A stretch of DNA of 64,000 nt from Dicyema japonicum (Eukaryota > Dicyemida > Rhombozoa > Dicyemidae). The notes below the pieces were generated by a model. The model saw only the letters and a program-made list of their open reading frames with translations, did no database searches and was not told where the DNA came from. How positions within the stretch are numbered: the first letter of the stretch is position 1; the number at the start of each line of letters is the position of its first letter. Made by a program: the position numbers and the translations under genes. Location of the stretch: the NCBI GenBank assembly GCA_011109175.1, contig RDEW01000022.1, positions 580,273 to 644,272 of the forward strand, written 5' to 3'. This document shows positions 12,000 to 24,927 of the stretch, in pieces.

Positions 12000-12960
12000 T
12001 TTTATTAGCAAAGACGTCTTTTCAGTGTTTGGGGTTCTCCAACACACTCTAGATCATCCACAAAATTCGGTTCTGAGCAGTCCAAATTTACTTGTCCCGT
12101 CGTCCTGAAGAGTCTTTTGTTATCCATTCTCGGTATGGATATTATTTATTTCCTTCTTTAGCTCCTTAGCTCTTTCGATAAAACCCGTCTTATTCCTGTA
12201 TGAAACAATCATCGACTCAAAAGTTTTACTTATAACCAATGATTGAATATACGTATAGGTTCTTTGTTCAGAGATCTGGAATGTTCCCACGAGTGTGAGG
12301 TTACCAATCCATCCCAGGTCAGTACTATTGGGATAATCCTCACTTTCGCATGGTGTATTGATTCCAATTCTTTCGATAGAAGGTCATACTTTCTCAATTT
12401 TTCGAATTCTACTTGTTGGAGATTTTGGGTTGATGTTATACCTCAACCAACAGTATTTGATTTTTCTTTTTGTCGTAGATAAATAAATCAGGCTTGTGTT
12501 CAATGTTTATATAAGTTTTGATAAAAGAATCAACCTTTGTCTCTACCGAATCATTCATCAAAATTGTTTGCACTGAGTGGGTTTTTAATCTTCTTTCGTT
12601 TTTGAGAGCGTATTCATTGAAAAAATGAAAGTGAACGCACCGTACGACTTTATTATGTTTTCTGACGTAATCTCCGTGCAACATTTTGCCACATCTTGTA
12701 GCACAATGATCGACGGTTTTCTTTTATTTTTTACACAAGGTGCAAATCTTGTTCAGTTCTCCAAAGAAGAGATTTCTGTCCTGGACTAAACAGAACAAGT
12801 CTTTCGATTTTGGAGAGTTGTTCCCTTTTGCTAGCCACAGAGATGAAAATTCAGTGTTTACGAATTCTTCCGATAGGTTTTTGTACACTTGCGAATGAAG
12901 ACTTTTCATACTTATTTGTTTCTTTAAGTTTTCTTTTTGTAGGTCAATCAAAAATTTACT
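12000..12960 (-). mobile_element. LINE family C, diverged third copy
   Basis: Same C-terminal layout as 2478-3617 but strongly diverged: 'GNNSPKSKDLF' and 'QDRNLFFGELNKICTLCKK' (first half of the knuckle), then 'YVRKHNKVVRCVH', 'HKPDLFIYDKKKNQILLVEV' (PD-(D/E)xK) and, after a 4-base gap near 12437, 'TSTQNLQQVEFEKL'. Stops and small deletions show it is dead. Confidence 0.8.
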
Positions 12961-12993
12961 TTAGTAATTATTATGAAAAATCTAAGGACATTT

Positions 12994-13040
12994 TTACGTT
13001 ATGGTCTTTACTTTAAATAATAATAAAGACCATAACGTAA
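12994..13040. repeat. Perfect 17-bp inverted repeat (hairpin)
   Basis: Arms 12994-13010 and 13024-13040 are exact complements around a 13-base AT-rich loop. It lies at the boundary between family C and family A debris. It could be an inversion breakpoint or the end of a small foldback element. Confidence 0.7.
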
Positions 13041-13089
13041 TTGCCAGTGATAATAATCACTTTCATTTTTAAACTTTACTAAAACTCGA

Positions 13090-13560
13090 ACTCTGTCCCT
13101 AGCAAATGGAAGAAATCCCATACCGTAATTGTTTTAAGACTTGGTAAACCGAAGGCTTTCCTACGTCTTATCGGCCATATCTCTGAGATGAAAAACTCGT
13201 GCTGGAAAATTAGATCTCATTTGTTTCCTGCCACTTTCAGATCAGAGCGATCTACAACAAGGCACTTCACTTGGTTGATGCAATTCATCTCGGAAGGCTT
13301 AAACGAACCTGTAAAAAAATCTACGGACATTTTTACGGGGATAGGGAAAGTCCGTTTGAAGTCAACCGAGCCCCCAGGTAGTTTAGGTGTGATTGAAGAT
13401 CTGATTTTGCCATGTCCACGTGTCTGTTGCGGTTTGCAATATTTAACTCATCCGAGTAAGCTAAGAGCATTGAATTGCCCTTTTCAGGGAGAGGTTAGTA
13501 GCGTAAGAATAGGTTGAAGAGTGCTGCGGAAAGATATGATCCTTGAGGGTCTCCAGGGCT
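13090..13560. mobile_element. Two abutting family A reverse-transcriptase fragments in opposite orientation
   Basis: 13090-13320 on the plus strand shows 'RLGKPKAFPTSYRP' and 'RSERSTTRHFTWLMQFISEG' (RT motifs 1-3). 13340-13560 on the minus strand shows 'DPQGSYLSAALFNLFL' and the catalytic box 'LLAYSDELNIAN' (YADD changed to YSDE). They meet near 13330, so an inversion or a twin-priming event joined them. Confidence 0.65.
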
Positions 13561-13631
13561 GACAAAAACTTAAAAACCAAAAGCGGAAGTTCCCATGTTT
13601 CTTGTGAGTCACATAATCGTGAGAGAACCGC

Positions 13632-13960
13632 CAACAATTCTAGTCACACAGCCAACCTCTCTCCGATACCAAGAAACTAAAAATTGCTATAGGACACCCC
13701 CAAGGTACCATTCACGATGTTTGATGTTCTCAAAAGGTAACATTTCCTCTTCCGCATTATCGTTTCAGAATCACAGTGGAATACGATATTTTGAGAATCT
13801 CTGCTATCTGAAATATGCAAGAAAGATAAGATAATGAAACAGACAGAAAATTCAAAACTTAGAGTACAAACCCCCAAAGCTTCTCCTAGAGCACCTACAG
13901 GGGGTAAACCCTCATCAAATACTTCAAAGCCACTTCAAACAACTTCCGATTTTGAATGAA
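13632..13960 (-). pseudogene. B56-derived fragment, inverted copy of 62855-63172
   Basis: Reads LFEVALKYLMRVYP on the minus strand, matching LFEVVLKYLIKIYP of the B56 gene (exon 525-629), then a degraded intron-like stretch and 'IAEILK', corresponding to 'IAEKVL' in the next B56 exon. Frames are broken by stops. The whole 300-bp segment, including a further 100 bp of unknown sequence, recurs in opposite orientation at 62855-63172, so it spread after it was formed. Confidence 0.6.
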
Positions 13961-14460
13961 TTAATCAATATGGAAAATCAACTTTTCAGATCAGTTATCA
14001 GAAGGAATCGATGATCCATTAAGGTTTATGTATTAACGGTAAGGTTTGGTGAGGAAGTTGACCCCCCAGCAAATTAGCTACGTGCTCAAAATTGTGACAT
14101 TTCTAGAAAGAATCGAGTTTGTGACAATCGTTCGCGCATAACTAAATAATCGATATAAGTGGACTCCTAATAATATTTGAAATACTCATCTCCCCCAAAT
14201 CGAAAATAAGCGAGGGACTTAAAAGTAAGCTGGATAATCTCTAATGACTGATACAGTAGTAATCCCTTAATGCAGGAGCTTAATTAGTGTAATGACAGAC
14301 TATTTCGAGGTTTGTCGTATAATGCAATCTGCCTCGAGAATGATTTCCATTAGCTCTCGGGGATCTGACATTGTCAGAAATCAATCACTGAACTGTCAAA
14401 ATGTTACATATTTCATTAATTGCTAAGATTTTAAAGGTTAATGTGGTTAATGACAGTGAT
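13961..14460. other. Intergenic sequence
   Basis: About 500 bp between the B56 fragment and the calponin gene. No frame, repeat or RNA structure that I can support. Confidence 0.5.
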
Positions 14461-14467
14461 TACTGCT

Positions 14468-15109
<642 letters not shown>

Positions 15110-15559
15110 TTCAAATCTAGTCGGACGATTACGTTATATAATCAGAAAAATGCGTCAAGTTTGCGACAGAAACAAAAAATCTATATTCTTAGAATTAGTG
15201 CGAACTAAAAATACTTGAAATCATGTCAATATTTCCGAAACACAGAATTTCGTGTTTTCACGTCCTCACTGTTCGTTGTAACCAGAACATTCCTCGGTCG
15301 TTAATTTCCGCGATTATTTGCGGATTTCTATTATTTCACCTTTGTCAGTGGTTTTATGCCCCAGTCACGTGTCATTATTCAGAATATTGTAGTGACTTTA
15401 CATCCTTGTAGGGAGTATTTTAGCATTTTCTTGCCTTCACTAACCTGAGAAATGTTTTTCATCTCTATAATAGATCAAGATAACTTATCAGAGTACAATA
15501 TCTGCCCAGTTTGATATTCCTAACTGACTGCCTTCCACTTTAGAAAATTCTAGAAATTA

Positions 15560-15800
15560 TTTATTAACCCCATGCTTACAATCTTTGGTAAGCCCAACAC
15601 AAACAGTCATAAGTAGTTAATCCAGGAAGGAGAACATAAGCTTGTGCCGACCACATCCATCCTCCGATAGTACATTAAAGGCATCATCTTCAGAAGAGAG
15701 GTGGGGAAGTAGGTTCGCCCTCTTCCATTTTCATCACACGTCATGTAAGGCCGCTTGGATTCAGATTTCTGAAGCTTGGAGACTTCAAGTTTTTCATTTT
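15560..15800 (-). repeat. Repeat related to 42840-42960 and 62095-62285
   Basis: The 3' part (GGCTTACCAAAGATTGTAAG ... GGGGTTAATAA, read on the minus strand) is shared with 42905-42955 and, more diverged, with 62250-62275. The block GATGAAAATGGAAGAGGG (15725 region) is also shared with the 62.1-kb copy. A 67-codon frame crosses it but resembles nothing I know. Probably a retroelement tail; I cannot exclude a captured host exon. Confidence 0.5.
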
Positions 15801-16117
15801 TGACTCTCACTTTGATCGACTCATTAGTATTAAGACAACCACCTTGTTCGATAAATTGACATCAATGTAGCTGAGAAGGATTTTCCGTGATTTATTGCAA
15901 ATATTGTGGTAGTGCCAGTTCAAGTATGTCACTAAAAGGTTGACCAGTTGGTCGGATGGTTGAGGTGATGCTGTACCTCCATTGTAAGTGTCTTCATCTT
16001 CTCATGATGAACGTGGCCTTTCATTTCACTTCTCTTTTGGGTGGATGAGAGTTGTTTTTTTGGACGAACTTAAACAAATCTCCCTTGGGGAACAAGGGGA
16101 TTATTAGTTAGTTGATT

Positions 16118-16721
16118 CTAAAATGACGGAAAACGAGATGGTGGTAGTTCTGGGTGACAATCACTTTTTTCTATGAGGTTCTCAATCGAGTATGCCTTCG
16201 CAACAGATACACTTCCCTGTTTCTCCTTAAGAACTGATTCTAGATGTAGAGACTGTCCTCTTATTTTTCTCTCCCAAGTCGAATTTCTCAAATTGGTAAC
16301 CTCATTCGTGATCTGAAGTACTTTGCTTGTTGAAGTCGTTTGGAAACAAGCCACGATGCCTATTAAGTATTCTATTCTTGGAATTGGCTCCCCCTTGATG
16401 TTTCACTTCCTGTGCACGTTTTTTGGTGGTTTCCGATTTCCTAGTTAAGAAAATCTGCACTATGGATGTTTGATGCAGAAATCTTCCAAGAAAGTGAGGA
16501 CCCGCTAAGTGCGATCCTTAGTTGAGTACTGGGAACGTTCATTGACGATGATTCAGCACAATTCTGAGTGCCGCTAAGCACGTAATGAAGATTTGCGTGA
16601 CACAATGATTCCAATGCAGCGGATTGACGGTTACGGACTCCAAACTCTCACTAGAAGAAGTGGTGGCCAAAACTCTTAGGGACAAGACCTTTTTTAATAC
16701 CATGATGAGGTCATCTAACAT
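16118..16721 (-). pseudogene. Possible C2-domain (copine-like) gene, fragmentary
   Basis: Minus-strand frames include 'LSGSSLSWKISASNIHSADF' and, after a frame change, 'QITNEVTNLRNSTWERKIRG', which resembles the C2 motif TEV..NL.NPxW of copines and other C2 proteins. The surrounding frames shift and I could not build a consistent set of mini-introns, so this may be a decayed gene or a real gene with an unresolved structure. The identification rests on one motif and is tentative. Confidence 0.25.
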
Positions 16722-17430
16722 TTCATAAATAACCGATTACTTTTAATTACTAGCTCATCCACAATCTGTTTAGAAGTGAGCGTTTGTGCAACGGGTGAAC
16801 AAGTTGGTCAATTGTGATTTCTAGACATCCAAGATTATCCTTTGTGATCTGCCATGTTAATTAATTCAGGTTAATTAATCCTGATTTTTTTTCATCCTAA
16901 TTAAATAAAAAATATCAAAAAATTAATTTCATAGGAATTAAATTTCCAAACTAAAGAATTGTGCAAAAAATGATTTAGAAACGTCAAAAGTGTAATAATC
17001 ACTTGCCAGTAAACTTTATTAAATTATTCTAAGACTAAAAATAAAACCAAATTAACTAATTCCTTGATCCTGACACGTTCCAACAGAACCCTCACCACAG
17101 CACAGTGATCCGGAGGATATTGTCCGGGAAGCTGAGGTTGATTCCAGAACTTGGAAGCGAAATTTTATTCCGGTTGAATAAATAGATGGATACTTTTGAA
17201 TACCGATCAGACATTGGACGTCTACTGAGTAAGGTGATCCTATGACGCCACCAGAGGGAAAGGAATAAAAATCTTCAATAGGTAGCAACATAACACACAT
17301 AGCATCACGTATATTTAAAAAAATTAATTTATTTTTGCTGGAAAATAAATACTGTATTAATATCTTAACAGATAATTGTAATAATTGATTAAATCTAGCT
17401 TGCAAAATTGGTTGTGCTAAGTAGAAGATT
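16722..17430. other. Intergenic sequence
   Basis: AT-rich in the middle (16850-17050). Short frames only; nothing recognised. Confidence 0.4.
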
Positions 17431-17439
17431 TCCGTCTGT

Positions 17440-17715
17440 TTTTGCTCTTTAATCCTTTTCCTCTTCCTACTAGAATGGAGTCATGTGATCCACCTGTCTC
17501 AGGTGGGACCCAGTCCCAGGCTGGCACAAAAGATCATTTGCTTTTCTCGACTTCACTGGAGGGGTTTCCACAACTGCAAGGAATGGACGCCTTTTACCTT
17601 GTATGCTGGTTCCGGAAGGACTTGAGTGACGTTGAAGGACTCTGTTTCTGTAACACTGGAAACTGGATACACTTAACTAGTTGTTTCCTTTTAACCTCTT
17701 TCTCGTTAATTTAAT
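17440..17715 (+). mobile_element. Short head-plus-tail LINE derivative, copy 1
   Basis: Begins with the family A head (GAGTCATGTGATCCACC), continues through GGCACAAAAGATCATTTG and TTTCCACAACTGCAAGGAATGG, and ends in a LINE-like 3' end (CTGGATACACTTAACTAGT). The same short arrangement recurs at 49680-49900 and, more diverged, at 61670-61855. No coding sequence, so non-autonomous. Confidence 0.65.
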
Positions 17716-17739
17716 TACTAAATTAAGTGATCTCGAAGG

Positions 17740-20500
17740 CCTTAGTCAGATTTCTCATTTTCTCCTCGTGCGCCTTCTGGATCCAACACAACTTCTCTGT
17801 GGGGTGGGTGGTTTGGGGATAGGAATTGGAGAGGGGTGATGTATACCCTTCTCATAAGACACGTCGTGGCTGTGTATTGTTGAGAGTTGCACTGCCTTCA
17901 CAGGGTAGCAAATCTTTTCCATTTTGTCGGATGAGATCTTCAAGTGATGAGGGAATTAGTTTTTCTAGTTTCCCGAGATTACTAATAGTAGTGGCTGTTA
18001 AGGCCTGAATGTCCCGGATTCTTTGTTTGTTCGTCCAGGACAGATTGATTCCCATGACGTACAGGCATAGCTGACAGATGGCTCAATGAATTGTTTTTAC
18101 AATAATTTCAAAGCTGTGAAAGGGTTTTAATGCCACCAAAAAAGATTTGATTACCCCTAGCTTTCTTGAGCAGCCTCCAGAGATCGACATGAGATGAAAC
18201 GGACATGTGTGTCGAAGGTGATCTCCAAGATTTTCAGTTTCTTCGTGAAAGGTATTTTTTCTGGTTGATAAATATATCCACTGTCATTTGTCCAAGTCGT
18301 TTGTCTGAAATAAATAAAGACGAAGAAGATTTTTCAGTAGATATATCAGGCCGGTTATAATTTAGCCAAATTTGAATCTTGAAGGTATTCATGTAGTCTT
18401 TCTGATGTCTTTGGATATCTTGATCGCGGGATCCGATTATTGTCATCAGTATATGATATGAGGAAATAGTCTTTATTATCTGGTTGTGGTAAATCGGACA
18501 TGTATATGTTAAATAAAGCGGGTGATAAAGGGGAACCTCGTGAGACACCATTGGGTAGTAGTCTTGAAACTCATTTGGTCCCATCCATGTATACCCGGGC
18601 CTTCTTCCATTGATGAAGTTAGTAAGCCAAAGTTTTTATTGGGGTTGACGGGGAGGCCAAACAATTTCCGGGTTAGGATTTTCCTTGAGACAGAGTCGAA
18701 GGCCTTTTGTAAATCGATCGAGCAAACGACTGTTTTGAGGTGACGAGGATTTGTGTTAAAGCCTTCAATGATAAATTGGTTGAGAGAAGTTAGGTGGGTA
18801 GAAGTTAAATGACCCTTCTGAATCAATGTTGTGAGGAAGAAAAAGGAAGGGACGGGTTATAAGGTTAAGAATTAATTTTTCCAATAACTTTGATAAGGTG
18901 CATAGTAAAGAGATTGGTCGAAATGACGCAGGATTGTTTTAGGCTTCCAGGCTTAAAAATTGGGCGTATAAAGGACAGTTTCAGATAGTTGGAATTGTCT
19001 TCATGTTTATTGAATAGTTGAAAATCACTGTGATTGCATCAATCGCAATAGGTCCAATATGTTTTAGTAAAATACTAGGGATAGAATCAGGCCCACGTGA
19101 GAGGGAAGAATTCATCCTTTTCAAACCCTCACTGACATCTGAATGTGAGATAAAGTTAATCGGCTGGGTTCTCTTCGGTCTTATTGAGGATAAAAAAGGC
19201 CCATCCATTTTCCTGAAAGGTTTGTGGCTTATACTGGCGTAATATTTCATGAGCTCGTTAAGACTGTGCTGATCCGTCTGTTGTCCTTTAAAATTTCTTT
19301 TGGGGCAAATTGTTTAATTTCTCTCCATATCGTCTGAGAAGATTTCTGAAATGGAAGGGAAAATACTAGTTTGTCCCATTTGTTGGATTCAGCTTTTCTA
19401 ATCCTTTTAGATATTTCGTCATTGAGAGTTTTTGTTCGATTTTTCTGTCCGGGGAAGGAAGGTACATGTTTTTTCAGGCGATTCCTTTCTTTAATTAATG
19501 ATTTGGTGTTCTTATCGAGTTTTTCATTGTAGAATTTAAATGATCCGCGGAATGAATGTTCTCCGCGCCATGAGAGTAGTTTTGTTTAAAAAGTCAATAG
19601 CCTCATCTATTGAGGGGAATATCATCATATCAAAGTTAGTAGAGCTTGATCGATGTATTTTGAATAGTCATTCCAGTTTGCTTTTTTATAAAAATGAAAA
19701 GTCTCTTTCTATGGTAAAGAACTTTTTTGATTCGAATAATGATTGGATTGTGGTCGGAAGATAATCCATAATGCACCGTCCAAGATGTGCCCGGTGCAAG
19801 GTATGGGGAACAGAAGGTAATGTCTGAGGACGATGATGCTTCGTTTTCCTTGTAAGGAGTCATAGTGTGCTTCCTGGGGTTGTTGAGGATAGTCAGAGAG
19901 GTGAGTTAGTTTATTAAGGATAATCCTCTTGAGTCTGCTGGATGTGATTTTAACCAGTCTGGATGTTTAGCATTAAAATCTCCACACAATATCAGGTTTC
20001 CGAGCTTGTTTAACTTGGTTAGGTTTAGAGAGACTCTTTTTGGGCAAGAAGATGGAGAGGGGACGTAGATGTTTGTAATGTTGAGAGTCCTGAATCCACT
20101 TGTAATTGATATCCCAGATATTTCCGTGGTCCTATCGTTTGCTGAGATGTCTGTAAATCGAATGTTATTTCTTATAATGAGGAGACCACCACCACGACGG
20201 TTTGAGCGGTCCAGGCGGATGCAGTGATATCCTGATTTCGTTGATGTTTATCTGCAGAATTGAGAGTGGAGGGCCTGGATTAAGTTCAATGTCACCGGGG
20301 AGAATTATCAGGAACCCATTCAACAGAAGGGGATTAAGAAAGGGAAGAGGCCATCGTCCGAAGAGTCCTTCTTCGGATGGGAGGTAGTTAATGGTATTTT
20401 TCGGCCTCCAAAACTTTCATAACTGGTAGACCACATGACGCTACGATTTAACGTTAAATTCAGTTTTTTAAAGATTTTTCGTAGGTTGAAGTGATGAACT
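17740..20500 (-). mobile_element. LINE family A, nearly full-length decayed copy
   Basis: About 2.76 kb on the minus strand. It starts at the 5' head near 20445 ('SVMWSTSYESFGG'), then an endonuclease with 'ILCGDFNAKHPDW' near 19985 and 'GLSSDHNPIIIRIKK' near 19760. The reverse transcriptase runs 'HLTSTHLTSLNQFI', 'TVVCSIDLQKAFDSVSRKIL' (near 18700), and a mutated YADD box near 18460. The C-terminus ends with 'CVGSRRRTRRK'. Many stops. This copy shows the complete family layout: head, endonuclease, RT, Cys-poor C-terminus, AT tail. Confidence 0.9.
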
Positions 20501-20502
20501 AA

Positions 20503-20900
20503 TAATAATAATAACACCAGAGACCACGGTTACACAAACTAACTGATTACGTGCTCTAGCAGGGACCTCATCTTGGCCCGATGCTCCTCCCTCGACCCCA
20601 CACAAGCACTAGATCTTCGCAGTCACGACGGCGTGTTCCATAGTTCATTTGTATCAAGGCTTCAAGAGGCATTGGTGGCTGGAACTCTACAGAAATCCAG
20701 CGTTCCGTGATTTTGGATGCTTTTTTCCAGCTATCCTCGATCTTCAAGACATTCGTCCAAGAGATGAATGGTCCCCATATACCACATGCACAAGAGATGC
20801 ATGGTTCAATGAATCGTTCACATATGGTGCTCAAAACAGTATGCTTTTCAATCTTCCATAAGCCTGTGAGGCATTTCAGAGCATTAGTTTTCTTTTCGCA
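20503..20900 (-). mobile_element. LINE 3' end with AAT tail, inserted at the head of the 17.7-20.5 kb copy
   Basis: The minus-strand frame 'WISVEFQPPMPLEALIQM' with 'SREEHRAKMRSLLEHV' and a (TAT)n tail at 20503-20516 resembles the C-terminal ends of other family A-type copies (for example 46670-46740). The tail touches the 5' end of the neighbouring element, showing serial insertion. Confidence 0.7.
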
Positions 20901-20909
20901 TTTCGTAAT

Positions 20910-22310
20910 TACTAGGGCAACATATTTATTGACTTAAAAAAGTAAAAATTGCCCTTAAAAAGTCAATTTATTTGATCTTAAAATTTTAAAAATTGACATA
21001 AAAATTGACCTAAAAAATACTCGTTGCAACTTTATTTTCAAACTACGCTATTGAAAATTTAAAGTAATTTTATTTATCGTTTATCGAGTTATTCACAATT
21101 AAGTAATATTTTACATTATCCGCTTTAAAATTCCTATCCTTGGATAAGATTTTGTTAAGAATCGAAAATGATCGTTCCACTGCGCACGATGTAGCCTGAC
21201 AATCGATTAACAAAGAATAATCTAAAGGTGAAATGGAATCATCGAAATTCATTATTTTTGTGATATCATTAAAATTCATCCTTTTATTAATATAATTTTT
21301 ATCCACATACGTCTTCTTTAAAATCCAATTTTTTTCAAATAATTGTATGCTTTATAGTAAAATTGGTCGATTCGTCGTTAGATCTTCATGAAGTTGTCCA
21401 TTAAATAAACATTCTTTCGCTCTTTTAATAAGCAAAGAATCCCCTTTTAAGGAAATGCATATTTGAATGACATTTGGCAGGTTTGTAGCATTGTAAGAAC
21501 AGCCTTAAGCCAGCTCCCCCATCTCGTAACTATTGGTTCTGGTGGGTACTCAATTTCTTTAAACAATTGTCTTCGATGATTGTTTTTTACAAGTGCTTTA
21601 ATACAAGCAATCAATTTGTCGACTTGGGGATAATATACTTTCATTTTAAGTGCACAATTATGCACTAAATGAGCAAAAACTGAGATACGGTAGAGACTAA
21701 ACTTAGGTAAAAGCTTTACGGATTTGCAACGTTCCAAATAGACAATTAACAAATTTGTTTTTCCCAACATCAGTTTCGTCCACAATCAAAAAAACCTTAA
21801 CAATTAAATTATTCAAACTAACTTTCTTTTATGAAATTAAATTAATTATTTTGGATATCTTTCGTTGAGCTAAAATTTCTGCTACATTGCGGCAAGTAAA
21901 CTCTGAAGGAAGTGGATGCCCAAAGTTGATAATTGCTCGATTCCTCAATTTATAGAGTGGAATGTTTGCGGATACTAATGCTTCCGTTACGTCGGTTGCA
22001 AAAAAAAGAATTCATTTGGAACAATATTCAATTGTTTTTTTTGTGGATGTATTTATTCGTGAAGAGTGCTTCTGTGTTCCCTGTGTTTTTTCACAAAAAT
22101 TTGTTTCTTGCAAGTTACGGGTAACTCACATAATTTAGAAAAAAGCATTCCATTCGGTGTAATTGAGAACTCTTTGGATATTTGTCACCAATATTTTTAG
22201 TTTTTTTTTTAAATCGGAAGGCTTATTTTTAGTTATTTAAAAATTGACCTAATTAAAAAATTGACCTAAAAATCTAAAAAGTTGACATAATTGACCTAAA
22301 AACTTTTTAT
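20910..22310 (-). mobile_element. hAT transposon, CGBP1-like, with flanking motif clusters
   Basis: Transposase pieces on the minus strand in order: 'EALVSANIPLYKLRN' near 21960, 'NCALKMKVYYPQVDKLI' with 'IVTRWGSWLKA' near 21600, and the C-terminal dimerisation block 'SCAVERSFSILNKILSKDR' near 21170. Frames are interrupted by a few stops. Both flanks contain clusters of TTGACCTAAAAA-type motifs (20940-21020; 22230-22305), typical subterminal repeats; the outer left end reads CTAGGGC. Related fragments lie at 10310-10640 and 28970-29600. Confidence 0.85.
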
Positions 22311-22324
22311 AGAAATCTTTGATA

Positions 22325-22450
22325 TTATAATGGAAATGGCGGACGACCTGGACTACCTAAGAGAACTAGTGCGCAACAGAAGATCATGGTCGAAGCTGTC
22401 GGAGAAGATGATTCGGAATACGGCACAAGGGAAACTTAACTAATTTTATG
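22325..22450 (+). mobile_element. LINE family B, extreme 3' end
   Basis: The frame 'MADDLDYLRELVRNRRSWSK' ending 'AQGKLN' matches the C-terminus of the copies at 4990-5070 and 51670-51750. A heavily 5'-truncated insertion. Confidence 0.65.
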
Positions 22451-23620
22451 TGACTTATGCATGTCAAAAGTCTCCCCAAGGATCCTTTGGGATTTTCTGA
22501 ATTGGAAGGGAAGATACTAATTGGAAGGTTTTCTGAATTGGAAGGTCCGTTTTCCCAATCTCTTGTCTGAAGTAAATAGGGTTGTGACGGACTTTTCACT
22601 GCTGACAGTTAGGCGATTCTTCAAAGACGGTCCAGATTTTCTTGCAATCTCGAAATGGCAATCTGGATGTCCTGTTCGAGTGAAATAATGACGATGTCGT
22701 GATATGTTAGAATAATATCATTTTCGGAGTCTGAAGTGGGGAGGTCCGCTGAGATATTTCGGGGATACATCCGACTTCTTATGGTCTTTATGGGATATTT
22801 TCACATAGTATTTTTTAGGTTGTTGAAGTCCATTTGGCTGTGATCTACGATCTTTCATCCTCTTTTGAGGCGTCTTGGATGGTCTTCCAAAGCCTATCCT
22901 CAGTAGTTAATCGGCCAGACTTTTTGAGTTCGTTTCTTTCCTTGGTTAATGCCGACCTGCCACATCCCCTGGTGTAGTTAAGGTGGTGTTTAGGTACAGA
23001 TCTCGCATCCAAGATAGTGCGGTTTACATAAGCGAACACTTTGCCCATTGAAGTGATACCATCCAGGTACTGCAGTAGGTTGTCAGTAGGTGTGCGGTAA
23101 AGTCTCTAGTATGCGCGTTTGTAGTTGAATTGTTTTAGGGACCTCCTCCTAGTTGACGTTTTTCTCTTGATCTTCAAAAAGATCGCATTATGGTCACTTC
23201 TTGAGTTGTAAGTGACTGACCAAGTCGATATTGCCGCCAGGCCGTGAGAACAAAGCGTGATGTCTGTAGAAGTCAGTTGGTCTGACTCCTTGAAGGGGGT
23301 TCTCGTATATTTTGACTGGTCATTCATAATCGTGAAAGGTCCTGTCTGCGAAAGTAGTACTTTTCCCCTTGAATCGGACGGTTGACTCGCCAGCCATAGA
23401 GGGTGTTTGGCGTTGATAATCCGTTTTTTGCGGTGGGCTAGGGGTTCCTGTCTGCGGTAGTATGCGGATGATACGGTTGACTCGCCAGCGGAGACAGTTT
23501 CCTCGGAGGTAAATGTTTAATGGTTCTCTTTGGAGTAACATTAGGTGCCCTCTGGGCGTAATCAATACTTACAGAATCAATGAACCACATAACGCCACGC
23601 TCTAAAGCTTCTATGATCGA
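22450..23620 (-). mobile_element. LINE family A, 5' half plus rearranged remains
   Basis: Head near 23600 ('ERGVMWFIDSVSID'), endonuclease 'INAKHPLWLASQPSDSRG' near 23390, 'NDQSKYTRTPFKESDQ' and 'SRSDHNAIFLKIKRK' near 23180, then 'FAYVNRTILDARSVPKHH', which is the intact equivalent of the site interrupted at 10956-11810. The 3' part is deleted and scrambled. Confidence 0.8.
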
Positions 23621-23924
23621 CGCTAACTTATTTTTCTTACTTTTGTAAAGAGAACATAATTCTAGCCATTTTGGAAGAGATAGAATGTTCTCAACGAAAG
23701 ACTGTATAGTGTCTTTGTTGAGCAAACTGATGAGATTGAATGTGTCATAGAGATGTGTTACTGTTGTGCATAATAATTCAACCTAATACTAATCAATTTC
23801 GAAAAATGCAGTTGTCGAATTATCCATGACTGCGAAGGAAATATCCTCTCTCTTTACAGGTACCTTTTATAATCGGACCACCTGTCATTTTGCACATCAA
23901 CAACGTGAAGAATTAGTAATTCTT

Positions 23925-24354
23925 TTATGGATGAACTTTATGAATGGTTCCATGTTGAACATATGCGGAAGGCCTCAAGCCCCATGAATTCAAGGACAAG
24001 TAGAAAGGTAAGTCCTCATTTCTTTTATCTAAGATTTAATCAATCGAATGGATATCCTCAACTAGCTCGTCGACTGGACATTTTGGAGGATATATCGATA
24101 ATTTAACACAAATTACTTTTGATTACAACAAACGGAGTATGCGACCACCAAAAATCGATTTAAAAAAATATTTTTATAAATTTTGGCAACGATTTATGCC
24201 GAACTCAAATGAATTTGAGGGTTTACTGGTTTTGAAGCGGAAAACAGAAATGAGTTATTTTAGAGCGAATGATGCTACGGAAAATTTAGAATCGATTTTG
24301 AAAAAATTTTCTAAGGAAGGAGAAAGTAGTTTGACGAGAAGAATTCATCATTGA
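23925..24354 (+). CDS. Possible small host gene with one 26-nt intron (unidentified)
   Basis: A first frame from ATG at 23925 ('MDELYEWFHVEHMRKAS') ends at a clean GT...AG pair about 26 nt long near 24005-24030. A second frame runs to the stop at 24354 ('IDLKKYFYKFWQRFMPN' ... 'LKKFSKEGESS'). A TAA directly after the presumed junction spoils the join, so the structure is uncertain. The second frame looks like coding sequence (basic and aromatic, no low complexity). I do not recognise a family. Confidence 0.3.
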
Positions 24355-24569
24355 TCTGTGTCATATCAATCATATCAACTATTCAAGAAAGGAAAATACT
24401 GAGTCGGAGAACTCATGAAATCCGCTATTCACAATCATTCTTATGAGAGGCAGCAGAGACTTGTACATCTACGTTGTGGACATTGGCTATCTCTCGATGA
24501 GAGAGAAGTTCCAATTTCTACCTGACGTAGAAACCAAGACTCGACGTGAAAGGTGAGGAATAAATTTTA

Positions 24570-24845
24570 TTCAGTCCTCCCCAGTTGGAGTGAGAATTAT
24601 CCTTTCTTAGTACCACGTCCTATCGATACGTTTAACACTATGGGAATCCTTCCACTGGAGTAAAAAAGAGAAGGATCTTTTTGGATGTGGCTTTGCATTG
24701 AGCGTCTCCTGAATTAGGTAAATCCAATGACACCTCTGGGAAATGAAGAAGACAAAGTCTTTCGACCGAGTAGATATCGATGTGGGAATCAAATCCAGAT
24801 TCGAGCAACAGCACTAAACAAACTGGTCTAGGGATGACCATAGTA
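24570..24845 (-). repeat. tRNA-derived SINE-like element
   Basis: On the minus strand a TTAGTGCTG A-box-like segment is followed about 20 nt later by GGATTTGATTCC, a good match to the pol III B box, then a body containing CGGTCGAAAGACTTTGTCTTC. A second copy with the same order lies at 34150-34260. Too degenerate to fold as a working tRNA. Confidence 0.5.
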
Positions 24846-24927
24846 AGTGAAGACGTTCACTGTAATCCCTACGTTAAATCTAAAGAAGGTAAGCCTATTT
24901 ATTAGTACGCAATAAATTTCCGAATAA

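Noticed and set aside
2350-12960. Microsporidian origin
   Set aside because: R4/Dong-like LINEs and tiny introns occur in some microsporidia, but acyl-CoA dehydrogenase, GALC, calponin and a death domain do not fit a microsporidian gene set.
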